Part shown: positions 43,185 to 54,385 of the stretch, in pieces
How positions within the stretch are numbered: the first letter of the stretch is position 1
How the letters are laid out: every line of letters starts with the position of its first letter
NCBI GenBank assembly: GCA_032718475.1
Contig: JAUCBJ010007329.1
Span: forward strand, 157,096 to 221,095
Reading direction: 5' to 3'
Source: Nemertoderma westbladi
Lineage: Eukaryota; Xenacoelomorpha; Nemertodermatida; Nemertodermatidae
Length of the DNA: 64,000 bases
Translations under genes and position numbers: made by a program
The notes under the pieces: generated by a model
What the model saw: only the letters and a program-made list of their open reading frames with translations
What the model was told of the DNA's origin: nothing
The model's database searches: none

Positions 43185-43761
43185 TTGCAGGGGTTGCGGG
43201 TTGGAAGTCGACACGAGTGGAAGTCATGGCCTCAGCTGCTTACACAATTATGGGAAATACACCCGTCATGCAGAGGCCAATGACATCATTCACCGTGCAC
43301 TCTCATCAGCCGGCATTGCCTCCACCTTGGAGCCTCGAGGACTTTCACAAGACGGCAAGAAACCAGACGGTTTGACCTTTGCCCCTTGGTCCTCAGGCCG
43401 CCCACTCGTTTGGGACTTTACTTGCAGGGACACCCTCGCTCCTTCCTATCTACCCGAGACAAGTAAATCTGCAGGTGCAGCCGCTTTAATGGCAGAGACC
43501 AGTAAAGGAAATAAGTATGCTGCGCTCCAGCACCACCACTTATTCCGCACTATTGCCTTAGAGACCTTAGGCCCAATCGGTGCAGAAGGCACCGCAGTAC
43601 TGCGGGAGATAGGGCGGAGAATCGCCAAGGAAACAGGTGAACCTAGGTCCACAGAATTCCTTTTCCAGCGGCTCTCAATTGCAGTGGTCAGAGGGAATGC
43701 GACATCTGTCCTAGGTACCACCCCCCACCAGGCGGGCCTTGATGAGGTATTCCTACTCTGA
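43185..43761 (+). pseudogene. LINE C-terminal fragment: CCHC motif and restriction-like nuclease
   Basis: Opens with CRGCGLEVD..GSHGLSC, a CxxC..HxxxxC cluster, then RHAEANDIIHRAL, EPRGLSQDGKKPDGLTFAPW and LVWDFTCRDT. The PD..W-D-x-T pattern looks like a PD-(D/E)xK (restriction-like) endonuclease core. A helical tail follows (FRTIALETLGPIGAEGTAVL) and the ORF stops at 43761. In R2-type LINEs this is the DNA-cleaving domain after the RT. No RT is present here. It lies 18 bp before the GPCR exon, apparently inserted in that gene's intron. Confidence 0.55.
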
Positions 43762-43779
43762 ATCCAGGAATTCTCATAG

Positions 43780-43968
43780 GTGTTAATTTATCTCAACTCA
43801 GCAGTGCACCCAATATTATATAATATTATGTCACAACAATTTCGTCGGGACTTTCGTCGCGTTTGTTGCCGGGGTAACCAACAGCGCTTGGCTTTTGTCA
43901 ATCAAAGAACTGTCAATTACAATTCGGAAATGACGAGGCATAGCACACTCGATAGTACAAAACTGTAA
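43780..43968 (+). CDS. Last exon of a rhodopsin-family GPCR (TM7 and cytoplasmic tail)
   Basis: The acceptor TTCTCATAG precedes GTGTTAATTTATCTC. The encoded VLIYLNSAVHPILYNIMSQQ is the second half of transmembrane helix 7 with an NPxxY-like box (HPILY), followed by helix 8 (FRRDFRRV) and a palmitoylation-type CC. The SAVxPILYNxMSxxFR pattern is typical of peptide receptors (class A, beta group). The tail ends after 62 codons. Earlier exons are not recognisable upstream, where the opposite-strand mARC gene lies; they may be outside the window or lost. Confidence 0.7.
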   Translation: MLIYLNSAVHPILYNIMSQQFRRDFRRVCCRGNQQRLAFVNQRTVNYNSEMTRHSTLDSTKL

Positions 43969-45120
43969 CCTTGGAGACTTGAGATTACTTTTATAACATT
44001 AGAGTATTTCTTACTCTGAGAGAGAATTTGATGTTTTACGAATTTTAGCTCCTCTATATACGAACTTTAAGAGCTAATCTGCAACCATTTAATGGATATT
44101 AATTAAATAATTATATAATATGGTTATTCCATACATTGTAATCTTATGCTTTAATACAGAAATAAAATTATATTTTAGTGTGATATTAAATGCATTTGTG
44201 AATATAAAAAAAAAAAAAAAAAAATTAACTTGAAAGTAATATATAATTCGTAAATGTTTACAATTACGACAGAAAGGAAACATTTGCATTACTCCAACTT
44301 TAAGTTACCTATTGAAAATTAGTGCACAGCACAGCTAATTTGGATTGGAGATGTTATCACAGCGGTATATCAGCCTATGAAACAATAATTATGTGGCGGG
44401 TGATAGGTGTCATCGGATTTTGGACTGCATATAACTGTGGAAAGTGCCAAGAATTATGTTGGTATACTACCCAGCCAACCCATTGTTATTTTTAACCAGG
44501 AGACTCGCACATAAAGAGGGGTTCACATGTGTCATTTATCACCTTGAGTTGTGGGGCCGCCGCCCTAATGATTAGGGTTAATATTTCAGCTTTTTGCCTT
44601 GTCTATCATCCATAGGTTATCGGGCCAAGGGCGGCGTCAGTAGATCCTACGCCATTTAAGCAACGCGGGACCTGTAATGACTCTTTCTTTAACCGTTAGG
44701 TCCCGAATAAGTAAAATACTGAATGTGCTGAACATTATTGGACAAGAATGAAGATGTGTTTACAGCATTACATACGAACTCATGTACTTAATTAACACTG
44801 ACATATTTTTTTTGAGGGCCTGAGGGGGAGAGGTACAATATTTTTTAAGATTGTAGAACAAACGAATACTTACTAGTCTGCACTGAAACATTGATTTGAA
44901 ATTCGTTTTTTACGAATCATTTTTGTTATTGAATAATCATACACCATGTCCTGGAATATAGAGTGTCGCAATTCGATGACACGAACCCTCACCCCACAAT
45001 TTTTCTACAAATCTTAATGAGATTGCCTGAAATCCTGACAACTTAGTGGGTGAGCCAGAATTATTATTTTTGCTTTCAATTATTAGCTACTAGCGTTTAA
45101 AAATTATTTCCGGCGATATT
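43969..45120. other. Stretch without recognised gene
   Basis: AT-rich, with an A-run of about 20 at 44206-44224. Possible 3' UTR of the GPCR at its start. No ORF above about 65 codons. Confidence 0.35.
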
Positions 45121-45144
45121 GCACCGCAGTTATTCTTCAATATT

Positions 45145-45195
45145 ATTTCGATTTGATGTCCCAAGTTGGTACTGTAAGAAAGCTCCGTGCAAGCC
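45145..45195 (+). repeat. Dispersed ~45-bp direct repeat
   Basis: TTTGATGTCCCAAGTTGGTA..CTGTAAGAAAGCTCCGTGCAAG recurs at 46132-46172 with few changes, about 985 bp away and in the same orientation. The two may be parts of one repeat family. Confidence 0.6.
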
Positions 45196-45582
45196 TTCGA
45201 GCAGCACTATGTTTTACAATTGTACGGGGCCCTTTTCTGAAAAAGCTTAAAAAAGCATAATTGCTAGAAAGTTGTTTTACTATTTATATGTTTAGCAAGC
45301 ATGAAACAGTTTGTTGAATTTCATTCATTTTTTACAGAGTTATTGTTGAACATAGAAAAATGGTATTATCTAAAATAGCGGGAAGGTTTGAATTTTTCAT
45401 TAAACTTCAAACACCCATATCTCAGAATTTAAAAGTGGTAATGTGGTGACCAGCCGACTTGATGGCGTTGCGGGTCATCCATAATTCGTGCGGGGTGTGT
45501 GTGTGTGCGGGGTGGATGTAATTTTACATCAACCTTGGCGATAAATCTCCTGCACCACCCCCGCACGAAATATATCTCAGAA

Positions 45583-45905
45583 TGACGTTTTTTAACGAAA
45601 AAGGCTATTTCTCCGCCAATTTTAACTGAAATGAGTTCAAATTTGGTACACTTATTAAGATTACCTTTCTCCATACTTCTGAACAAATTTGGTTGCATAT
45701 GCCCTGGTGCCTTTTTATATTAAAAAGGCCCAAAAAAGCCCTTTTTGAGACCTTTTTGTTCTAAAAAGGCTCCAGAGCACTTGAGACAAAATTTGTTCAG
45801 AAGAATTGGATGCTGTGTTCTTCTGAACTTATATTCTAAATTTCAACAAAAATATTGGTGGAGAAATAGCCCTTGGCGCAAAAAGGCACTTTTGAATTTT
45901 AAAAA
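45583..45905. repeat. Long imperfect inverted repeat
   Basis: Left-arm words GGCTATTTCTCCGCCAAT and CTTCTGAACAAATTT find their complements in the right arm (AAATTTGTTCAGAAG at about 45787, ATTGGTGGAGAAATAGCCC at about 45852). Arms are about 110-120 bp with a centre of AAAAGG/CCTTTT-rich sequence. MITE-like or fold-back; no target duplication identified. Confidence 0.6.
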
Positions 45906-46019
45906 TATTTGGTTTGGTTATTCGTACACACAGTACATACGATGTTTAGTAGCACAAAAAATAATTTTCCCCCAATAACCCTACACAATATCCTGCAAAA
46001 TCATACCATACGTGTGTAA

Positions 46020-46320
46020 ACGCTACGCCGACAACCGACAACCGACAACCGAGAGCAGACAACCGACAGAAGACAACCGACGACAGACAAAAGACAGCAG
46101 ACAATCGACAGCAGACAATGTGGCGATTTGATGTCCCAAGGTGGTACTGTAAGAAAGCTCTGTGCAAGGATTCCAAATATGTCGAAAGTTGCATGGTTAT
46201 GCATGTGAGTGTGGCAATTTCATTATATTTAATAAATAGCCCTAGACAATATCCTGGAACATCATTTCATGCAGGTGTAAACGTTACGCCGACAGCCGTC
46301 AGCAGACAACCGACAGCAGA
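46020..46320 (+). repeat. GACAACCGACAGCA minisatellite, left part
   Basis: Irregular tandem repeats of GACAACCGACAGCA at 46026-46120, and again at 46289-46320 after a spacer. Both blocks are preceded by TGTAAACG(C/T)TACGCCGACA. The array resumes at 50022-50095 after the LINE, and an inverted copy with the same leader is at 51165-51250, so this is a dispersed element with a minisatellite inside. Confidence 0.75.
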
Positions 46321-49300
46321 CTACTACTACTAGAATCGGCATGCTGCATTGCAGCGGCATTTTTAAGAATGTTGTGCCGGCTTATCGACAAAATTGCACC
46401 GCCACAGCTCCCTATCACCCATGACATTTGCTAGATCATCCGCATCTTCAAAGCCAGTGTCCTTTAAGATGCGTCTCAAAAAAGTCATGGGCTGTCCACC
46501 ATGCTTATTCACTCCATGAGGCTGCCAAAGTACAGTATTATGCACTGGCTGGTCCTCAAGGCGAAAGCAATGTCCTGCAAAGCAGAGGCGATTTTGTTCT
46601 AGTGTCAAGCTTGGGGGAACCAATGAGACACCTTCAATGTTATATAGTGTCTGGTTGGAGATGTGTGCATTGTACTTGACACAATGAACCCGGCGTAGCA
46701 TTCTTGTGAATGTGCCATCCAGAGATTTGGTTTCCTCAGCAGTTAGAGCCCAGCATGGACTCCCATAGAGGAGTACTGGAACTACTGCTGCTCTAAATAA
46801 TCGGACCTTAAGTTTCCGATTAATTCTCGGTGACTTCCAAATCCTAGAAAGCCTATTCAAGGCTGCCCATGCCTTTCCCTTACGTATTCGAAGGTCCTCA
46901 CCTGACTTCCGGATCCATGATCCCAGGTAACAGAAGTCATCCACATGCTCAAGCATACCATCTTTTCAGCTTATGCTCATCCGATCAGAAACTTGCTGAT
47001 GACTTTCAAAGTTAACTGTCAAAATTTTGGTCTTTCTGGAGTTAATAAAAAGACCAACACTAGAAGCAGCATGTTCTAATGAGCTGAGGAGCCGTTGGGC
47101 TCCCTCTAATGATTCTGAGAGTACTCCGAAGTCATCAGCAAAGTCTAGATCAGTTAGGTACTTGGCAGGATTTCCTCGACTTCTGGAGCCAGTAGTTGGA
47201 CTTTTTATCACCCCATCATCATTATAATGATCTAAGGACATGCGTAGAACATAGTCAACAACAATTATGAACAAGAATGGTGCAAGTGTGTCTCCCTGGA
47301 GGACGCCCCATAACACTTCAAATGGTTCTGTGTCACCGTCAACAGTTGACACAAATGTTGTTGAACCATCATATACTGATATGAGTGCTGCAATACTTTC
47401 ATCAGGAATCCCATATACTGAAAGTATGCTGAACATACGTGAGCGAGAGACTGAATCAAAGGCCTTGAAGAAGTCAACAAAGATAACAGCCAGATGCCTG
47501 TCTTTCTTTTTTGATAACTCTTCAATTATCCTTCTAAGTGCCAAAATGGACATGGTCCCACGACCTTTACGGAACCCATTCTGATTTCCACGGAGCCACG
47601 GGGCAGTCTCTCAATGGGATCCCTGATGCGATTTAATAGAATTCTATTATATAGCTTTGCAGCAATCGAGATCAATGAGATTCCCCGAAAAGAACCATAG
47701 AGTGTTAGGTTGCCCTTCTTGGGAACTGGCACCAACTTATTTGTTATCTGAATTTTGTTGTCAGTCCAGGGGGCCCGTTTCCTGTTTCGAGGGTATACAG
47801 GAACTGTTTCTGCAGCTGCTAACTTAACTGCGTCTGTGAAGGCAGTATAGCCCTCACAGTGATCTGCCGCCTCAGAGGCAAGAACCTCATACCTGTTGCT
47901 CAGCTGTAGTGTGAAGCTGGATCTCACACTTGGCTGTTGCAACAGAGAGGACCAGTCATGCCGCGGCAAAGCAGATTTCGTTGTTCTGCTAGCACGCAGA
48001 CTAAGTCTTACCTTGGCCACAATAAGGCGGTGATCACTGGAGAAGGGTCGTAGTGTAAATGCATTACAGTGTTGTATAGAGCTCCTGTATTTCCTACGAA
48101 ACTACTACTACTACTACTATGATCGGCATGCTGCATTGCAGCTGCATTTTTAAGAATGCTGTGCCGGCTTGTCAACAAAATTGCACCGCCACAACTCCCT
48201 ATCACCCATGACATTTGCTAGATCATCCGCATCTTTAAGGCCAGTGTCCTTTAAGATGCGTCTCAAGAAAGTCATAGGCTGTCCACCATGCTTATTCACT
48301 CCATGAGGCTGCCAAAGTACAAGATTATGCACTGGCTGGTCCTCACGGCGAAAGCAATGTCCTGCAAAGCGGAGGCGATTTTGTTCTAGTGTCAAGCTTG
48401 GGGGAACCAATGAGACACCTCCAATGTTATATAGTGTCTGGTTGGAGATGTGTGCATTGTACTTGACACAATGTACCCGGCGTAGCATTCTTGTGAATGT
48501 GCCATCCAGAGATTTGGTGTCCTCAGCAGTTAGAGCCCAGCATGGACTCCCATAGAGGAGTACTGGAACTACTGCTGAGGAAACAGGATATGGTCTATCT
48601 GGGACTTGTGACCACTGGGTCCACTATGAGTCCATAGCTTTCCAGTTCGCTTCTTGAAATGGGTTCCCGCCGAAAACAATCCATTTCCAGAGATAAAATC
48701 CTGAAGATGGACGGAATTTCGGTTAACTCTATTGCTATAGACCCAGGGCGATGTAGGTGATTGATGCAGACTTGCATTAAAGTCTCCCAGGAATGTTAAG
48801 AATGCATACTGATCCACTCCATCAGTAGCTGCTTGTAGATTCTGGAAGAAATTTTCCACCTCCTCTACAGGGGCAACACTAGTTGGAGAGTAGCACACAA
48901 TCAGAACCACCTTAGGAAACTTCTTAGCCAGTCTTCCAGAACATGAGAAGTGGCAACGGATGATGCGGTTAGAGATTTGGTCTATTTTGCTTTTTTGCTT
49001 GCATGTGCAGTTGGATTCATCAATAGACCAATTCCACCATTGCCACTATCATCTGCTGAAGCGAGGGCGAGTCGCCAACCGCCCCCCGTGTCCTTAATCA
49101 GAACCTCATCAGTCTGTCCTGTCTGCATTCGGCGCTCTTGAACACCCACTGCACTAAGAGAAAGCTTATCTGCCATAAGGCAGTCAGCTCACCTTGTCGC
49201 ATTGGGGACCCGAGTGTTAGGGTGTTTACTGAGGCTAGTCTAGTGACTTGCCTCAGATTCACCAATGGCTTTGTTGGTCGGGGTGGAACATGAGAGTAGC

Positions 49301-50021
49301 ATCCAACTCCAGAATACCTCTCCCCCTCACAATCTGGCCTCCCTGGTGACCCAGGGTTTGGGCCAGAAAGGTCATCAGGAAAGGAACTCAAAGAATTGTT
49401 TTCCGCACTCTCTCCAGTAGGGGGTGAGACAGGCAGCCGGTCAGGAGATAACTGACGCCTGTGAGGCCGATTGTGTCCAGTCATTCCACTGGCCTCTAGT
49501 GGCTGGACCTCCGCATTTCTAATGTAATCCATAGTGGGGGTTGGGGGGTGCTTTGTTGCCGAGTCAGCTCTCGGGGCAAATACCACACCCTGGTTTGCCA
49601 TTCCACAGGGTAGGTGTCGCAGTGGAGTCAGATATGAGGCCCATCACCCATATCTACTCTGGCGCACATGACCCACCATTGGCTGTGCAGCTCATCTGCT
49701 GGGTCATGCCCTGTACCCCTGCTGCCAGGTGCAGGTCGCAGTGAATTGCACTCAGAGTGGACATGAGAACACTCTACTCCTGACCAGCCATTGGTAGATC
49801 ACCATCTGCCTGGCCAGGCCATATACCCCTGCAGCCAAGTATATGGGTCCTTAATCCAGGACCAAGGGCGTCCTTATCCCAGAAAGAAGGGGGTCCCAGT
49901 TACAGGACCAGATTTGCCCTAGTAAGAGAGTCTATGCAGCTACAGGTGGCACCTCATTTATGCTGCATGGAGGTGGCAAGTTTTCTTGATCAATGATCTA
50001 GAATACCTGACCTGACCTGAA
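46321..50021 (-). mobile_element. RTE-like LINE, nearly full length, with TAG tail
   Basis: Flanked by ACAGCAGA on both sides (46313-46320, 50022-50029); the duplication lies within the minisatellite repeat, so its exact length is uncertain. Minus-strand order: 5' leader, apurinic-type endonuclease (VGVQERR near 49150; LGDFNA and SQIDHILF at about 48580-48800), RT (FVDFFKAFDS, GVLQGDTLAPFLF, catalytic LDFADD; 47553-46966), then a C-terminal domain (LGSWIRKSG.., LLYGSPCWALT.., GHCF..) to 46363 and a (TAG)n tail. Removing the nested copy at 48100-48577 leaves about 3.2 kb, the size of RTE-clade LINEs. Coding is broken by an in-frame TGA at about 46966, frameshifts near 47540 and 49170, and the nested insertion. 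Clade assignment is by eye. Confidence 0.8.
48100..48577 (-). mobile_element. Truncated RTE-like LINE nested in a sister copy
   Basis: A 3' end of the same family (C-terminal 112 codons, 48150-48488, open) with its own TAG tail. It sits inside the endonuclease of the outer copy, directly after the codons for HILF. A short duplication, GTTTC on the minus strand, borders it. 5' truncation is typical of LINE retrotransposition. Confidence 0.8.
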
Positions 50022-50088
50022 ACAGCAGACAACCGACAGCAGACAACCGACAGCAGACAACCGACGGCAGACAACCGACAACAGACAA

Positions 50089-50427
50089 ATGACAGAATTT
50101 ATTCTAGGTTCCATAAATGACGGCAAAGCGTACAAGTGCTATGGTTGCTCAGGATATATTAGGAAGTCGAGTGGACAACTCCGTCGTTCCGCCGAAGATT
50201 TAGTATTAAAAACTTGGGATCGTCGAAGTTATCTGGGATCCAATAATGAAATCAAACTCACCATTGGAAAAGAACTTGTAACATTTCATCTTCAAGTTAC
50301 CTGCGCTGTTTTAAAACATTCGCATTTTCTGTTAATGACGTGTTCATTGATAATGCTTTATATAAACAATTCGACAGCGCTAAAAATGAAAGAATTCGAA
50401 ATTTTGGCTGGTATGATTGAATCTTAA
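50089..50427 (+). CDS. Small unrecognised protein with CxxC..HxxxxC pattern
   Basis: 112 codons. CYGCSGYIRK near the N-terminus and HLQVTCAVLKHSHF later give a possible C2HC zinc site around a beta-rich middle (DLVLKTWDRRSYL..). Similar CYGC..H..C modules occur in transposon-derived ORFs of invertebrates, but I cannot name this one. The C-terminal 30 residues are hydrophobic and look like non-coding read-through. It lies directly after the minisatellite and may be a remnant. Confidence 0.3.
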   Translation: MTEFILGSINDGKAYKCYGCSGYIRKSSGQLRRSAEDLVLKTWDRRSYLGSNNEIKLTIGKELVTFHLQVTCAVLKHSHFLLMTCSLIMLYINNSTALKMKEFEILAGMIES

Positions 50428-50429
50428 CT

Positions 50430-52100
50430 CCAGGATCCGGGGGGAGGGGGGGCTATATATCCCATTTATTTGATATGATTTTTTGCGATATATCTTACTC
50501 ATCTAGAGGTTTATAATTCGATGATTATATTAAATTTATTATCAAACGTGTGATATCTATTTCTTTTCGGTAAATAACTTCAATATTGTAATGTAGATCT
50601 AGTAAATTCAACAATGAATTATATTAATTCAATAAACTTAATGTGACTGGAAAATATTTCACTTAGTTGGCTAATTTGAAGTCGTTGGAGTTTGAATTGA
50701 TGTCTTCACCATTATTGGATTTAGCGTAAAGAACGTCGACTCTGTAACCAGATTACATTAGTAATTTTGACAATGGCACCTTACAGTACAGATTTTAAGA
50801 CCCCATATATTTATGTAAACCTCGTTTCTGCGCTCGCTCGTACACCATTGTACAATAACAGCTTGCTATTCTATTTCTTGTGTTTTCTTTTTAGATCTTC
50901 CCACATCTTGAGGGGGGGGGGGGGGGGGGGGATTTCACTCAGACCTGACCTTATCTGGTCCATTTTTCCAAGAAATTCAATTATTGTATAATTTAATTAA
51001 TCAATATAGAAAAACATATACGACATAATTTGCTTGCTAAAAATACTTTCGGGTGACCTGGTCCAAGTAATGCCCAATGTTTCATTTGGAGGTGATTGTA
51101 TTGGTCTGGCGATAAATGAAAGAGAAATATAGTCCCTGCAGAAATCTCGCAATTTCAGAAGGCTATCGGTTATCTGCTGTCGGTTGTCGGATGTCTGCTG
51201 TCGGTTGTCTGCTGCCGGATGTCTGCTGTCGGCGTAACGTTTACACCAATTCCATACATAGCTCGGCAACAATGCAATACCTTGCAATCTAATGCAATCT
51301 AAATTAGGAAAACATATGAAAAAGACTGTAAACCACCCGGAAAACAGTAAAAATATTAATCAGCAGGAAATTTAACACATGTACTTCTCTGAATTGGCAA
51401 TCCTAAATGTACTGCTCGCATAGCACACCCTAAGTAATCACCGTAAAACATAGGGAAAACACTATAAACCACTATAAATTTTTCCTATTATGCTGCCGAA
51501 AAATAAATTGAAAGTGTGTACTTCTACGCAGAAAGCATTGTTGCCGGGCAACCAAGAAACAGTAACCAATCAGAATGCAGTTCAGCACTATCCTTGTTTT
51601 ACCGGTGTACCAGTCGAAATTGCCCCCCCCCCCCGTAGAATACGCCCCCCCGGGCGTAATCGCCTAGCGCGTAATGACCCCCCGGGTATACTCGCCTAGC
51701 GCGTAATGACCCCCTTCCGCGCCAAATGCCCCACCCCAACCACTAACTGCAAAGAATTAAGATACGATTCAGAATTAAGATACTAAATCATGAGCTGACA
51801 GTGCAGCAGTAACGGTAACAGTAGGGCTGCGAATCAATATCCCGCCTCTATGTTAAGTTCTAAATTTAGGGAAAGGAGCAAAGGTTACAGTGGCACATTA
51901 TTTTAACCAAAACAATAAACTAAGCACAATAGAACAGCGAACAGGTTACAGTTTTATCTTTGAGAATAATCAGCTGTTATTTGCGATGAATTTCCCCTGG
52001 AGAGGGATGAATTTTTATTGCGTCCATCTTTATTGCCCCCCCCCCCCCCCCCCCCCCCCTATATGGGCATTCGTGGGCTATCTTGTGTGTATAACTAAAC
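50430..52100. other. Repeat-bearing stretch without recognised gene
   Basis: G-run of about 20 at 50912-50931. Inverted copy of the CGGTTGTCTGCTGTCGG minisatellite and its GGCGTAACGTTTACACC leader at 51165-51250. Duplicate CGCCTAGCGCGTAATGACCC at 51660-51710. C-run of 22 at 52038-52059. No gene supported. Confidence 0.5.
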
Positions 52101-52179
52101 TGAAATCGAACCTTGCTCTTAATTCAATTCATGTTAAGAGCCAGACTTGGTCTCGAATTGGAATCGATTTAATAGGGCT

Positions 52180-53094
52180 TGGGACACCGCGAGTTCTCCA
52201 ACGCGCAACACCTTGGTTGTCTACAGCGGGCAAGGAAGGAAGGACGGGAGCAGCAGCTTGGGAGGGAGAAATCCAACTTGGAAGCTGTGCTGGAGGAACT
52301 GCCACCGGACCGCCGGCGGACTGTACAACGTACCGCCGACTTCCGTTCGAGTGGGTGGATCTCCTCCCTGCCCATGGCCGACCACCAGATGGACTTGTCC
52401 CCCCAGGAGTTCCGGGACGCGCTGGCGATCCGATACGGCCGTGCCCTGGCGGCGGTGCCGAGCCGGTGCGACGGGTGCGGGGCCGCCTTCCATTTAAACC
52501 ACGGTTTAAATTGTAAAAAAGGCGGCCTCGTTATACAGCGCCATAACGAACTACGGGACGTGGTTGGAGACCTCGCGGCTATGGCTTTCGGACCTCCGTA
52601 ACGTAGTCTGCGAGCCGGTTGTCCGCGAGCAGCAGGGAGTTGAGGGCGCCGCAGGTCTTCTGTGCGACGTGGGGATACGGGGTGCGCTAAACCCACAGAC
52701 CCAGGCGTTGATAGACATTCGGGTTATCAACCTTGACGCCGGGTCCTATGTGGGTCGCACCCCAATGTCTGTCCTCGAGTCGGCCGAAGACCAAAAGAAG
52801 CGGCTGTATGCGGAAGCAGTGACGGTACGACGGGGCGACTTCTCTCCGTTTGTTGCGTCCTGTTACGGCATACTCGCTCCGCAGGCGAACCACATCCTCC
52901 GTATCTTGGCTGATAGGCTGCACCGTTCCTGGCTGGGGGCGACCTTTCAGCACCACGATGGGCTGGGTCCGAACTCGCCTCCAGTTCGCGATAATTCGCG
53001 GGGCCTCCCATTGTCTACAGGGTTCGCGGGTGAAGTGAAGTGGAGAAGTGGGCAGGGGTTTGAGGACGGTGCTGGGCTGCCAAACAGTATTTAG
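52180..53094 (+). pseudogene. LINE C-terminal nuclease region (second family), frameshifted
   Basis: The first frame (52179-52601) gives SSGWISSLPMADHQMDLSPQ then EFRDALAIRYG, a CDGCGAAFHLNHGLNC cluster (CxxC..HxxxxC), and GGLVIQRHNELRD. Continuation in another frame from about 52610 (LLCDVGIRGALNPQTQALID, IRVINLDAGSY, then AEDQKKRLYAEAVTVRRGDF) completes a restriction-like nuclease domain typical of R2-like and related animal LINEs. One frameshift near 52600 breaks it. A 3' UTR of about 190 bp runs up to the first 5S gene. RT not present. Confidence 0.6.
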
Positions 53095-53282
53095 AACAGC
53101 ATTGGAGCCATGGTTGTACTGGTAGGCCTACTGTAATATTTTTATTTGTGTTTATTTCTATATTATTTTAAATGTTGCTAGGATACACTGTGGAAACAGC
53201 TGGTGGCGGGTTTGCTATAGTTTTTTGGTTTAATGTGCTATTATGTGTTTTTTTTATGTTAATATACTGGGAAATCCCGCAA

Positions 53283-53401
53283 GTCTACAGGTTTCTGTGT
53301 TCCCTGGCGGTCTCCCATCCAAGTACTAACCAAGCTCGAAGGGCCTTAACTTTCGCTGATCGGACGAGAAGCGGTGCTTTCCCCTTGATATGGTCGTAGG
53401 C
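53283..53401 (-). rRNA. 5S rRNA copy 1, altered 3' end (probable pseudogene)
   Basis: Minus-strand 119 nt matching copies 2 and 3 except the last 20 or so bases. The box C region GGTTAGTACTTGGATGGG is intact, but the terminal stem reads ..CCTGTAGAC rather than ..GTTGTAGGC, the helix partner of CTTGG is lost, and no T-run follows. The degraded end abuts a LINE 3' UTR. Confidence 0.7.
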
Positions 53402-54385
53402 GAAGGATTCTGAATCAAATTGCAGCGTAGTTGCGTTGGTCAAGAATTATTATGTTATATTATTAAAGTTGTCTCGTTCGTGAGCTTTCAAATTTGTTAA
53501 ATTCTATAACAAAAATAAAATAAAAATACCTTTGGATTCATAATTAATATTATAATGTCGATAAATTAGACAAAAAGTGAGACAAAAATGACAACAAATA
53601 AATGAAAAAATTTACACAATTATATTTGCTCTTAAACAATGCGGTTCATTTGCCAGTTGTTGAAAATATTAAATAAAATACCCAAAAAGTATTATCTTAA
53701 AGTATTCAGAATATAATATTTGAGAGAATCTATGACATTCAATAAACTAATGTTCTGGAATATTTACATAGTAACAGGTATAGTGTGCAGTTATAGGCTA
53801 TTTGCTTGACCAGCCAATCTCAGAATTATTGTAAAATGAGATTTAACAACATATTTCACTTGAAACGTACTGATAGAGGGGTGGGGACTTGTTGGAGCTG
53901 TCGCCAGGTGATTGTAACTGTTTTTCGGGATCATTTGCGTGATAGGAAAACGCATTGAGGGAATTTTCATAGAATATACTTTCTATCCTCTATCTCGTGG
54001 TATGGGTTAGAAGTCGCGAAATTGAAAATCAATGTCCATTTTTGAAAAAAATCGCAAGTTATTTTGGTAAATTGCGGATAATTAATGGAAGGGCTTTTGA
54101 ACTGGCAAATTAAATTTAAATTAAAGCTGTACTTTCGAGAATTTAAAATCTGTATTTTAACTTCTTTAAGAAACAACTGAGATACGAGAGCTCTAACATT
54201 GCATGTATTTTTCACTTAATAACTTGAGTCGTAAATATAACACCAAAACAAGGTTTGTAGCAAAATAATTCAGTGTTTTTAGGAAACTGAAAAGTCTATT
54301 GTGTATATCCAAATTCCCTTACTAACTGCGTTCCAGTAAAAATAAAGCAATGCAAAATAAATTAAAATATTTGCTGACAAAAAAA

